NCBI RefSeq assembly: GCF_014524565.1
Contig: NZ_CP060139.1
Coordinates: 2,673,501-2,737,500 of the forward strand
DNA from: Croceimicrobium hydrocarbonivorans
GTDB lineage: Bacteria; Bacteroidota; Bacteroidia; Flavobacteriales; Schleiferiaceae
Reading direction: 5' to 3'
Length of the DNA: 64,000 nucleotides
The position numbers and the translations under genes were made by a program. Numbering within the stretch: position 1 is the stretch's first letter; each line of letters begins with the position of its first letter. Of the stretch, positions 44,536 through 51,853 are shown in pieces. The notes under the pieces are model-generated. The model saw only the letters and a program-made list of their open reading frames with translations, did no database searches and was not told where the DNA came from.

Positions 44536-45036
44536 ATGAGAACAAAGAAAGTATCAAACAAGGCCATGTTGGGCGAGTTGCGCTCTCTGGCTATGATCAG
44601 TGGAGGAATGATCCTCGGTACCATGGGAGGAAAAGCCATCGACAAAGTGTTGAAGGTGGACGATACCCTTCCTGGCTTCCAAGCTAAAAAGTTTGTACGT
44701 CCAGCTGCACTTCTTGGCGCAGGCGTACTTGGAAGTCTCAAGCTTAAAAATCAAGATCTCAAAATGCTATCTGCCGGTGTGGGTGCATCAGGTGTGGTTT
44801 CTACCGTGAAGGTGGTCTTGAAAAAAGACCTGTTGAGCGGATTGGATGGTACGCCTGAAATCGCGGCTCCAATGACCGTATATCAGGATCCGGTTGTGCA
44901 CTCCATCGAGTCTTACGAACCCAATCTTCCTGCCTTATCCGCAAGCAGCTATGAGGCTGAGGAACAAACAATAAAATCATACAGCCCTGGCGAGGTTGTA
45001 AGCGATTATACGGACGCCGAAATCGAAATCATTTAA
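44536..45036 (+). CDS. Hypothetical membrane-associated protein of the element
   Basis: A 166-residue protein with two Gly/Ala-rich hydrophobic helices (LRSLAMISGGMILGTMGGKA; PAALLGAGVLGSLKL), then a hydrophilic, acidic C-terminus ending YTDAEIEII. No family is recognised. It lies directly before the candidate capsid gene, 13 bases apart, and could be a scaffold or membrane partner of the virion. Confidence 0.6.
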   Translation: MRTKKVSNKAMLGELRSLAMISGGMILGTMGGKAIDKVLKVDDTLPGFQAKKFVRPAALLGAGVLGSLKLKNQDLKMLSAGVGASGVVSTVKVVLKKDLLSGLDGTPEIAAPMTVYQDPVVHSIESYEPNLPALSASSYEAEEQTIKSYSPGEVVSDYTDAEIEII

Positions 45037-45049
45037 ACAACGAATCATT

Positions 45050-45754
45050 ATGATGACATTAGGAGAAATCACTCAAAGTGAGTTTACACTTCTCGGCGCA
45101 ATCAGTGACGAGGAATTGCTTATGGCCTTGGAAGGAGCCACTCCCCAGGCTAAGAAGAAGTTTACCAAGGCGATTCGCCAGTTTGCGCGAAGCCGCAATA
45201 TGGCACCTAGTAAAGGTTCCAGAGGTGAATTGGAAAAACGTTTGCACCTCTTGCCGCGTGACATCCAGGAAGGATTGGCTCGTAAAACCTTGCAAGCAGT
45301 AGATGCCGCTTATTACGTGGTTAAAGATGTTTCTGGATCACGTGTTCAGAAGCTCTTGAAAGATGACGACAACAAGGTGGTTGGTCTGTCCAATATCTCA
45401 TCAGCTAAGTTGGAAAAAGGCAATTTCTTCATGCTTAGTGGTCTTACCCTCTTATCTGGTGTAGCCGGTGCTGAAGACACCGTTCACGATGTGAATTTCG
45501 GAGTGATCCCGGACTATCTACGCAATGGGGAATTTGAATTCATCGCCAATGGTACCAACTTGATTCAGAACGCATCCAACGAGCTGTTCAACACCACTGG
45601 TCAAACCATGCCTGTTGGACATTACAGATTGGATAACCCTAAACTGATCAAGGATCAGCAAACCATCGAGTTCAACCTTGAGTGGGGTTCTAATGCACCA
45701 GCCGGAACCTACGTAAAGGCCATTCTACGCGGAACCATCATTGTCAAAGCATAA
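45050..45754 (+). CDS. Candidate major capsid protein (jelly-roll-like)
   Basis: A 234-residue protein. The N-terminal 90 residues are basic and helical (AKKKFTKAIRQFARSRNMAP). The rest is beta-rich, with short strands ending in TIEFNLEWGSNAPAGTYVKA and ILRGTIIVKA; the HYRLDNPKLIKDQQ step before the last strands looks to me like small viral capsid jelly rolls. There is no Hong Kong 97-type signature. The call rests on size, strand pattern and position before three more small beta-rich proteins, so it is tentative. A coat-like host adhesin is the main alternative. Confidence 0.4.
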   Translation: MMTLGEITQSEFTLLGAISDEELLMALEGATPQAKKKFTKAIRQFARSRNMAPSKGSRGELEKRLHLLPRDIQEGLARKTLQAVDAAYYVVKDVSGSRVQKLLKDDDNKVVGLSNISSAKLEKGNFFMLSGLTLLSGVAGAEDTVHDVNFGVIPDYLRNGEFEFIANGTNLIQNASNELFNTTGQTMPVGHYRLDNPKLIKDQQTIEFNLEWGSNAPAGTYVKAILRGTIIVKA

Positions 45755-45766
45755 GGTTAGGGTGCC

Positions 45767-46144
45767 ATGAAAGACCACAAGTTCCAAATGATACGCATTG
45801 GGGTGCCCCAAGCAGGAGCGACTGTTCGATTTACCGGTGAAACAGAGAAATCCTACAGTCGTATCCGGGGCATTTTCGTGGCCTTACCCGATCCTAAGAT
45901 AGAATATGGTGCAACCCTGAGTTTTAAGGTTGGAGGGCAAGACGTATTTGATGACGATCACGATGTACGTCTTATTACCTGCGGACAAGGGGTTGCGCCT
46001 AATGATAAGTTCTTTCGATTTGAAGAAAAGCTCGAGGCCAGTGGGAATGCCTTTGAAGGCAGATATAGCGACCCTAGCATTGAAGGGGTGAGCTATCCCT
46101 ACGAGGCCAAAGTGTTTTTGTGGTTAGTGAACGAGGAAGAATGA
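45767..46144 (+). CDS. Small beta-rich protein, candidate minor capsid protein
   Basis: A 125-residue acidic protein rich in predicted strands (ATVRFTGETEKSYSRIRGIF, YGATLSFKVGGQDVF, VRLITCGQG, YEAKVFLWLVNEEE). The layout resembles a single jelly roll. It shares its strand order with the next protein: a YG/FG-type strand, then an FK/EFxG-type strand, and a closing YxxKVxxxL strand. No family is recognised. Its stop overlaps the next ATG (ATGA). Confidence 0.45.
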   Translation: MKDHKFQMIRIGVPQAGATVRFTGETEKSYSRIRGIFVALPDPKIEYGATLSFKVGGQDVFDDDHDVRLITCGQGVAPNDKFFRFEEKLEASGNAFEGRYSDPSIEGVSYPYEAKVFLWLVNEEE

Positions 46145-46554
46145 AAGGGATAGTTAGGCTTAATCGGAGTATTCAGGTGTACCGCCCTAATCAGGTGGTG
46201 CCCCTGGATTTCCGTTTATCTGGTGATGCAGCAAAGTGCTTTGGCGTACAGGCAATCGTGGTGGGGCGAATCCCCATGGATAGTCCGGTAATCCCCGTCT
46301 TTGGTGAGTATTCATTAGAGTTTGAGGGCAAGAAAATCCATCCGGTCAACTTTACAGTGCCGCTAGTAAGCCAGGAGCATTTTACAGACCAGACGCACCA
46401 CCGTCCCCAGCTTCTTCCTATTTCCATTCAGCAATTGGAAAACCGTATGGTTACCGGTTTCTACCGTGACCTAGGTATGCAGGACTTTGATCCTGAAACT
46501 GCGGAATTCACTCCCTATAAAGTTCGATTCACCTTTCACTGTTACAAAGCATGA
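46141..46554 (+). CDS. Small beta-rich protein, candidate minor capsid protein
   Basis: From the ATG at 46141 (overlapping the previous stop) this is a 137-residue protein. Strands are visible in VRLNRSIQVYRPNQVVPLDF, VFGEYSLEFEGKKIHPVNF and YKVRFTFHCYKA. The long upstream frame from 46120 (GTG) is rejected because it lies inside the previous gene. It may be a diverged duplicate of its neighbour. No enzyme motif is present. Confidence 0.45.
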   Translation: MKGIVRLNRSIQVYRPNQVVPLDFRLSGDAAKCFGVQAIVVGRIPMDSPVIPVFGEYSLEFEGKKIHPVNFTVPLVSQEHFTDQTHHRPQLLPISIQQLENRMVTGFYRDLGMQDFDPETAEFTPYKVRFTFHCYKA

Positions 46555-46883
46555 TTTCTGTTGAATCCATAGGATATGTTGAGCGACTCTTAGCGACTCG
46601 TCAGGTGAAAGATTTCTATCTGGATGTCTTTACCCTGGTATTGGATCCATCGCAAAAGAATTTCTACAGCGATGCCAATCGAGGCTACTACTATCTCCTG
46701 ACTCATGAGCTGCCTCAAGGTACCACCATTGCCAGTGAGACAGCCATTTTGGAAGTAGATGAAAACTGGTCTTCACGAGGGATTACCAAGATCCAGGAGT
46801 TTGGTGGTCAACTGGCCATCCATCTTCCTAATCCCGGTGCTCTTTCTCAAGTCGAATTCATTAGAGCCATACCCCGAGCATGA
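46551..46883 (+). CDS. Small hypothetical protein of the structural block
   Basis: A 110-residue protein with mixed strands (VKDFYLDVFTLVLDPSQ, YYYLLTHELPQGTTIASETA, GQLAIHLPNPGALSQVEFI). It overlaps both neighbours by ATGA. It has no cysteines, signal or membrane segment. Its position suggests a virion component or assembly factor; this is inference from gene order only. Confidence 0.5.
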   Translation: MISVESIGYVERLLATRQVKDFYLDVFTLVLDPSQKNFYSDANRGYYYLLTHELPQGTTIASETAILEVDENWSSRGITKIQEFGGQLAIHLPNPGALSQVEFIRAIPRA

Positions 46884-47668
46884 GTGAGCTAGAGAAAAAT
46901 AGACGCTACAATATCGCTTCAACGATCCGTAAGGCGATTTCTGCCCAACGAACCCTTGGGCATCAGGATATCATGTGTTCAGCATATCTCTCGAAAAGGG
47001 GGAAAAAGCTCAATAGCATAGATCGTTCACCTTCTAAGAATTTCACCCGATTAATGCATCAGTACATTCAGTCGGAAGGGCCCGATAAATTGAGGGTTGA
47101 GCTTCGAGGCAATGACGATGTGTTGCTCTGGACCAAGACCTTCTCATTTGATGTTGAGCCTACTCCAATGGTGAGTACTCAAACGGATTTTCAGGGTTTG
47201 GGTGAGGCTGAGGTAAACGACCTGTTGAATCAGAAGATTGCGGAATTAAGACGCAATGAGGAACTCGAGGAACTTCGAACCGATAATGAGCAACTATCCC
47301 ATGAAAACGATCAGCTGAAAAAGCAGATCGAGGAAATGGAGGAAGTTGTAGAAGCTAAGAAGAAGGTAGAGTATTACGCTAATATTCTAGGCTTGGCCTT
47401 TCCCGGACTTGCTAAAATGCTAAGTGCTACACCACTTGGAAATACCCTGGGAGCCTTAGCTGGAATTGAGGACACCTCTACATCTACTGAAGAATCTGAG
47501 AAGACCCAAAGGGAAACGATCATAGAACTCGTGAGCGAATTCATGCAGTCGCTAGATGACGCCCTGCTTGGTCAACTCTACCTGGTATTTATTGAATTGA
47601 GCAATAACCCGTCCTTGATTGGAGGGCTCCTTGCTCATTTGACCCAACAAAATGAACAAGCATCATGA
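46880..47668 (+). CDS. Coiled-coil protein with C-terminal hydrophobic helices
   Basis: A 262-residue protein. Residues about 1-95 are a basic alpha/beta domain; a long coiled coil follows (LRRNEELEELRTDNEQLSHE to about residue 165). After that come two hydrophobic helices (YYANILGLAFPGLAKMLSAT; LIGGLLAHL). The linker contains FQGLGEAEV, one of several GLG motifs in the element. It might bridge a membrane and a shell, as viral spike-base proteins do, but this is a guess. Confidence 0.5.
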   Translation: MSELEKNRRYNIASTIRKAISAQRTLGHQDIMCSAYLSKRGKKLNSIDRSPSKNFTRLMHQYIQSEGPDKLRVELRGNDDVLLWTKTFSFDVEPTPMVSTQTDFQGLGEAEVNDLLNQKIAELRRNEELEELRTDNEQLSHENDQLKKQIEEMEEVVEAKKKVEYYANILGLAFPGLAKMLSATPLGNTLGALAGIEDTSTSTEESEKTQRETIIELVSEFMQSLDDALLGQLYLVFIELSNNPSLIGGLLAHLTQQNEQAS

Positions 47669-47835
47669 CCTATCAAAAGACCATTCTCATTAAAGCAAAA
47701 TCCGATGCTGAGGCTCAGGAAATAGCCACAGCTATGAGCAGTATGTCCGGTCATTTTAACGCCAAGGAATGGACAGCTATCGGTAAGAAATTGGCCAGCA
47801 AAGTGATTCAAATGCGAATTCGATTGATGATCTAA
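47665..47835 (+). CDS. Small 56-residue protein
   Basis: This short frame begins at an ATGA overlap with the coiled-coil gene (ATG 47665) and ends in TAATG with the next gene (stop 47833-47835), so it fits the operon exactly. The product starts MTYQKTILIKAKSDAEAQEI, is helical and ends in basic RIRLMI. No family is recognised. The two-sided overlap makes it convincing as a gene despite its size. Confidence 0.7.
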   Translation: MTYQKTILIKAKSDAEAQEIATAMSSMSGHFNAKEWTAIGKKLASKVIQMRIRLMI

Positions 47836-48884
47836 TGATTCCTGTGCTTCCCATATCAAAAGAGCAGCAACAGAAGATCCTTCGTGGGTTGATGATTGCC
47901 GGTGGACTCTATCTGGGCTATCGAGTAACCAGTAAAGCCATTAAGAACATGCGCTCAAGAAACACTTCTGTATTGGCGGATCAAAGCCCTGAAGTGCGAC
48001 AAGCCATGGGCTTACGCTCAGCCATGAACCCCAGTGGTGTTTCCTGGCTCATGTGGAGTGACGGTACCAATGAAGATGCCATCGCTCAGATTGCATCGCA
48101 AATAACCAATCTGGATGCAGTGGCTACCGCTTATCGCAACTTGTATGGGAAGGAACTTATTCAGGATCTGCAAGGAGAGCTTTCCACTGACAAGTTCAAC
48201 GCATTTCTGCAAACCATCTCGAATAACCGTATCAATAGCAGCAATAGTTCGGGATCTTCTAGCAGTACCGGTTCGAGATCTTCAGGAGCCTATACCGCTC
48301 CCCAAAAGATGATTGTTGCCAAGCGCAGCGTGTTCGTTCGGACATCTCCCGATGCCTCCTATCACGGGGCTTGGTATGAGGTGGGTGAAAACAAAAACAT
48401 CTACAAAACAGCTAGTCCTGGAGAGTTTATTGGCTATGCTACCGGCAAGCAACACTTTGATAGCAAGAACAATGTCAAGTTCATTGAAGTGGCCTTTCGT
48501 GTAGGTGCAGGAGCACCTGGAGCATTAGCCTCAAAGATTGGACAGTCTATGCTTTTATGGGTAAGTGCTTCGAGCAATTACGTAGCTCAGTTTACTTCTG
48601 AATCCACTCTTGCACAGGCCTATCCCAATGCTCGAAATCAATTGAGCTACATGCTGCCTATTCCAGGGCTGGGTTGGCTATCTGCTCCTGGATCAAGAGT
48701 AATTACTACAGAATCAGCCATGGTGCTGGGAGAAAAGTTTGAACCCATCTCGCGAGTTCCCGAATCAGTATTGATCGGATATCCGGTGATGAGCCTGGAA
48801 GGAAATGCCATGCACTATACCCTGGTAAGAACCCTGGATGGCACAGACCGATGGATCAATTCTAAACACGTAAGAACTGAATAA
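47835..48884 (+). CDS. Membrane-anchored protein with an annexin-like repeat
   Basis: A 349-residue protein. Residues about 14-30 form a membrane helix (ILRGLMIAGGLYLGYR). Residues about 75-128 look like an annexin core repeat: SDGTNEDAIAQIASQITN, AYRNLYGKELIQDLQGEL and KFNAFLQTI match the GxGTDE...YGkeLi.DL..eLs..F layout. A Ser-rich linker follows, then a beta-rich C-terminal domain of about 200 residues that may be SH3-like. Annexin repeats bind phospholipid with calcium. The next gene is a glucosaminidase, so the pair may act at the cell envelope in entry or release. Confidence 0.6.
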   Translation: MIPVLPISKEQQQKILRGLMIAGGLYLGYRVTSKAIKNMRSRNTSVLADQSPEVRQAMGLRSAMNPSGVSWLMWSDGTNEDAIAQIASQITNLDAVATAYRNLYGKELIQDLQGELSTDKFNAFLQTISNNRINSSNSSGSSSSTGSRSSGAYTAPQKMIVAKRSVFVRTSPDASYHGAWYEVGENKNIYKTASPGEFIGYATGKQHFDSKNNVKFIEVAFRVGAGAPGALASKIGQSMLLWVSASSNYVAQFTSESTLAQAYPNARNQLSYMLPIPGLGWLSAPGSRVITTESAMVLGEKFEPISRVPESVLIGYPVMSLEGNAMHYTLVRTLDGTDRWINSKHVRTE

Positions 48885-49399
48885 TGGATAAAGAAACCTT
48901 TGTAACCACCTATTTGCCACTGGCTCAAAAAGCCGGTGAGCGCTTTGGCATGAACCCAGCAGTTATCCTGGCACAAGCGGCCATTGAAAGCGGATGGGGC
49001 TCAAGTTATGGAGCACGGGTGCGGAAGAATTTCTTTGGTATTACTGCGGCTGGTTCTCCCAATGAATTCTGGGACGGAAGCTACACGGTTGCCAATAACC
49101 AGTATCGTTTGAAATTCCGGGTATATCGTACCGCTCAGGATAGCTTCTATGATTTTGCTCGCTTGATTTCTAGTCGCTATAAATCAGCGCATGCAGTCAG
49201 TAATGATTCTGCGGCATATGCCCAGGCCATTGCTTACAGCCCCTATATCAGTGAAAACAATGGGGATAATCGTGAGAACTACCGCAAGGGTATCATCAGC
49301 ACGTTCAACAGTATCTCCACCATCGTAAAAAAAAAGGACTTGAATTTATCCAATCCACCGGAGGACAAGCCATCGGAGCATTGCTCATCTCAGGATTAA
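48884..49399 (+). CDS. Glucosaminidase-family peptidoglycan hydrolase, possible -1 frameshift product
   Basis: A 171-residue enzyme of the FlgJ-like glucosaminidase fold, with the catalytic Glu in AQAAIESGWGSSYGA, the structural stretch KNFFGITA and FRVYRTAQDSFYDFARL. It should cut the glycan strand of peptidoglycan. There is no signal peptide. At codons 149-151 a perfect slippery heptamer A AAA AAG (49330-49336) sits in the zero frame. A -1 slip would replace the last 20 residues with a 32-residue tail that contains a membrane helix (see the separate entry). Confidence 0.85.
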   Translation: MDKETFVTTYLPLAQKAGERFGMNPAVILAQAAIESGWGSSYGARVRKNFFGITAAGSPNEFWDGSYTVANNQYRLKFRVYRTAQDSFYDFARLISSRYKSAHAVSNDSAAYAQAIAYSPYISENNGDNRENYRKGIISTFNSISTIVKKKDLNLSNPPEDKPSEHCSSQD

Positions 49400-49434
49400 T
49401 CGCTTGGATTTGGATCAGTAAAAGCAAAAAGTAA
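49336..49434 (+). other. -1 frame extension of the glucosaminidase (membrane tail)
   Basis: Read from 49336 in the -1 frame, the sequence encodes 32 residues, GLEFIQSTGGQAIGALLISG then LIAWIWISKSKK, ending at TAA 49432-49434, two bases before the next ATG. It has a membrane helix and a basic tail, like other element proteins. It has no start codon of its own at the beginning. It could be a programmed frameshift product or the outcome of a one-base error in the A9 run. Confidence 0.5.
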
Positions 49435-49436
49435 TT

Positions 49437-49844
49437 ATGGCCTTTACCCTCAAAGAACTACGGAGTGGACAAACCAAGACATTCACCTTGAAAGAGGTGT
49501 TGAAGTTCTTAGGCGATGCGGTCAATGATGAAATTCTCATTGGCGAAGAGCGCTATCGTATTTCTTCTTGCCAAGAATTGGGTGGTGATGGAAATCCAGC
49601 TGCGATACTAATCGATTGGGTGACATTGGAGCTGGTGATTATTGCCAACGGTGAGAATACCTTCTTCTTTCCAGATACCATCATCGACACTGATTCAATC
49701 TTCCTTACCGTAAACAATGTGCTTTACCAATACGGACAGAGCTATGATTATCACATACAGGATGATCGATTGTATTGGCATGGCCCTTTTGAATTGGAGA
49801 CCACCGATCGCGTGATCTTGAAATATCCGTCAACAACTATCTAA
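49437..49844 (+). CDS. Phage-like fibre/collar protein
   Basis: A 135-residue beta-rich protein. Its C-terminal part, IFLTVNNVLYQYGQSYDYHI then QDDRLYWHGPFELETTDRV, has the pattern VNNVL...Y..GQ.Y..., found in phage tail-fibre or spike domains. The same theme returns in the C-terminus of the next protein (VYFNGLLVKTVTYSPGS). It probably belongs to a host-recognition structure. Confidence 0.6.
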   Translation: MAFTLKELRSGQTKTFTLKEVLKFLGDAVNDEILIGEERYRISSCQELGGDGNPAAILIDWVTLELVIIANGENTFFFPDTIIDTDSIFLTVNNVLYQYGQSYDYHIQDDRLYWHGPFELETTDRVILKYPSTTI

Positions 49845-49862
49845 CACGAAGAAAAAGACACT

Positions 49863-50804
49863 ATGAGCGAGTTTATTAAACAGAAACAGATTCAAAACCT
49901 CACCACCGATTTGGCTGCAAAAGCCTTGGATTCTCAGGTGGTAAAGAAAGCCAATAACCTATCGGATGTAAATGCCGCCAATGCACGTACCAACTTGGAT
50001 GTGTACTCGAAGACAGAGGTGCAAAACATGATATCCGGGGCTGACAATGGATTTAACGTGGCGACCATTGCCGAGCGCGATGCGCTGACCGGACTAAAAG
50101 TGTCCGACCGTGTTTTCGTTTCGAATGATGGTGATGGTAAATGGGGTATGTACATCGTTACCGCTGTCACCAATGGAAACGGTTCCACCTCCACTTTTGA
50201 GAAAGTTGCCGATGAGGATGCTTTCAGCAATGCGCTTACCAAAGAAGCCATTAAGAGCTCTTATGAAAGTAATGCCAATACCAATGCCTTCACCGATGCG
50301 GAGAAGACCAAGGTGGGACATATCACCGTAACACAGGCCGTAAGCCTGGATACGATTGAATCCAATTTGGCTTCCACCACTACCACGGCTAACAACGCAC
50401 TGTCTACTGCTAATTCTGCAAGCACTGCGGCAACCAATGCTCAGAATACTGCCAACAGCGCGAGCACAGCAGCAGCTAATGCTCAAACGGCTGCTGATGC
50501 TGCTCAGGCCGATGCCGATGCCGCCCAAACTACCGCGAATTCAGCACTCTCAACAGCGAACAGTAAGGAAGATCTCTTTACAGAAACGCGAGAGGATTTT
50601 ACCAATATAATCGGTGAAGCTGGTGTTCCTGTAAACATCACTCTTGCCAACGATGTAGCAGCCGGTTTTGAGCCCTTAGTTTACTTCAACGGCCTCCTGG
50701 TCAAAACCGTGACTTACTCTCCCGGATCACCGGAAATATCCTACACGGTTCCTTACGTCACTGAAACCTCAGACACTGTCTCAGTTGCCTACGCTTACAG
50801 ATAA
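49863..50804 (+). CDS. Ala/Asn-rich coiled-coil fibre protein
   Basis: A 313-residue protein. Residues about 1-75 form the head; residues about 175-240 are a run of AxxAxxAxA-type repeats (STANSASTAATNAQ, AADAAQADADAAQTTANSA) typical of trimeric phage fibre shafts. The C-terminus is a short beta domain (VNITLANDVAAGFEPLVYFN) resembling that of the preceding protein. Trimeric fibres recognise receptors. It fits a receptor-binding function for a virus-like particle. The matching DNA repeat is in a separate entry. Confidence 0.7.
   Translation: MSEFIKQKQIQNLTTDLAAKALDSQVVKKANNLSDVNAANARTNLDVYSKTEVQNMISGADNGFNVATIAERDALTGLKVSDRVFVSNDGDGKWGMYIVTAVTNGNGSTSTFEKVADEDAFSNALTKEAIKSSYESNANTNAFTDAEKTKVGHITVTQAVSLDTIESNLASTTTTANNALSTANSASTAATNAQNTANSASTAAANAQTAADAAQADADAAQTTANSALSTANSKEDLFTETREDFTNIIGEAGVPVNITLANDVAAGFEPLVYFNGLLVKTVTYSPGSPEISYTVPYVTETSDTVSVAYAYR
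50383..50580 (+). repeat. Ala-codon-rich imperfect tandem repeat encoding the fibre shaft
   Basis: The DNA coding the Ala/Asn-rich shaft is made of related GC(N)/AC(N)/AAT words; no exact unit repeats, but the period is near 21-33 bases. It should be prone to length variation. Confidence 0.6.
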
Positions 50805-51058
50805 TGGATCGCATTAAAGTAAAACAGGTGGAGGGTGCTATGGACTTGAGTTCCGGTCAACAAGTGACCGGGACCAAGTCCTTTAGCGCACCGCAACAAT
50901 TTACCGGTGGGGAAACCATCATGGTAGCCTACCAGGATGCGCTGTATTGGTGCCAGCGCGAGAAGGTTTTGGAAGATGCCGGCAACTCACGGCTCAAAAT
51001 ACAGGAAGGCACATTAATCATTGAAGTTTTTAACGGAGATACGTGGGAAAGAGCATGA
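50804..51058 (+). CDS. Small fibre-associated protein
   Basis: An 84-residue protein, MDRIKVKQVEGAMDLSSGQQ then VTGTKSFSAPQQFTGG, followed by a possible beta tip (TLIIEVFNGDTWERA). The VTGTKSFSA phrase is common in phage tail-fibre proteins. It starts in a TAATG overlap with the fibre gene and ends overlapping the next start. It may be a chaperone or a distal cap for the fibre. Confidence 0.55.
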   Translation: MDRIKVKQVEGAMDLSSGQQVTGTKSFSAPQQFTGGETIMVAYQDALYWCQREKVLEDAGNSRLKIQEGTLIIEVFNGDTWERA

Positions 51059-51240
51059 TCAGCAAAAGCAAAAGATTGACTATCACCTGGGTGGCTTTAA
51101 TTTTTTTGATCAGCACCACCTATATCGCCATACATAGCGACCTTGAAACGGTGGCCACTACCTGTATTGCCGGGGTGATGACCATACTATCCACCTACAT
51201 CTGGGCAGAAACCAAACGACCAACATCAGGCAAAGAATGA
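51055..51240 (+). CDS. Small holin-like membrane protein
   Basis: From the ATG at 51055 (overlapping the previous stop) this is a 61-residue protein with two hydrophobic stretches (ITWVALIFLISTTYIAI; TVATTCIAGVMTILSTYIWA) and charged ends. Small size, two membrane segments and a position before a spanin-like gene fit a holin. Function is inferred. Confidence 0.6.
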   Translation: MISKSKRLTITWVALIFLISTTYIAIHSDLETVATTCIAGVMTILSTYIWAETKRPTSGKE

Positions 51241-51836
51241 TGAATGTAAAGACCATATTCACCTTGGTTGCTGGCCTCGTGTTATCGCTAGGACTTTGCT
51301 GGTATTTATTAGATGCCTGGAAGGAAGCCAATCACTCCTACAAAAGGGTTTTGGGTGCCAATGAAGCACTGCAAGAAGACTTGGTTCAGTTCAAAACCGA
51401 AAATGGGCAGTTGGCCGCACAAAACAGAGCACTCCAGCTAAAGAGCAAGGAGCTTTCGTATTTGCTGCCTCAAATGGCCTCAGAGATCAAGCAATTGGGA
51501 GTAAAGCTTTCAAGAGCTGAATCGGTGAGCGCTACCGGGTTCGAGATCTCTACTCCGGCTACTGTAGTACTTCGGGACTCACTTATCTACGATACCCTTG
51601 CCGTGAAGATTTTCGACTACGAGGACGGCTTTTTTGACATCCGGGGAACAGCCATTGGCAACCGGCAGCAGTTAAACCTGGCCTACCGGGATACCCTGGT
51701 GCAAGTTGTTTACCGTGGTGAGCGGGAAAAACCCTGGCTGTGGATTTTCTCTCCACGAAAGCTTATGCAGCGCGTGAGTTTGAAGAACCCTAACGCACAA
51801 ATTGAATATACCCAACACATTGAAATTGAAGATTGA
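51237..51836 (+). CDS. Spanin-like (DUF6549-type) membrane protein
   Basis: A 199-residue protein with an N-terminal membrane helix (IFTLVAGLVLSLGLCWYLLDAW) followed by a coiled coil (residues about 35-95: NEALQEDLVQFKTENGQLAA) and a beta-rich C-terminal domain. This matches the Rz-like inner spanin layout of the DUF6549-type proteins seen in Bacteroidota phages. Spanins join the inner and outer membranes during lysis. It overlaps both neighbours. Confidence 0.6.
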   Translation: MMNVKTIFTLVAGLVLSLGLCWYLLDAWKEANHSYKRVLGANEALQEDLVQFKTENGQLAAQNRALQLKSKELSYLLPQMASEIKQLGVKLSRAESVSATGFEISTPATVVLRDSLIYDTLAVKIFDYEDGFFDIRGTAIGNRQQLNLAYRDTLVQVVYRGEREKPWLWIFSPRKLMQRVSLKNPNAQIEYTQHIEIED

Positions 51837-51853
51837 ATCCGCAAGAGCGAAAT

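Noticed and set aside
46120-46140. Upstream GTG extension of the 137-residue beta-rich protein
   Set aside because: The extension lies inside the preceding gene, whereas the ATG at 46141 makes a normal ATGA overlap as elsewhere in the operon.
50110-50610. Forward Pro/Met/Arg-rich frames inside the fibre gene
   Set aside because: Their composition is an artefact of the Ala-rich shaft read in another frame.
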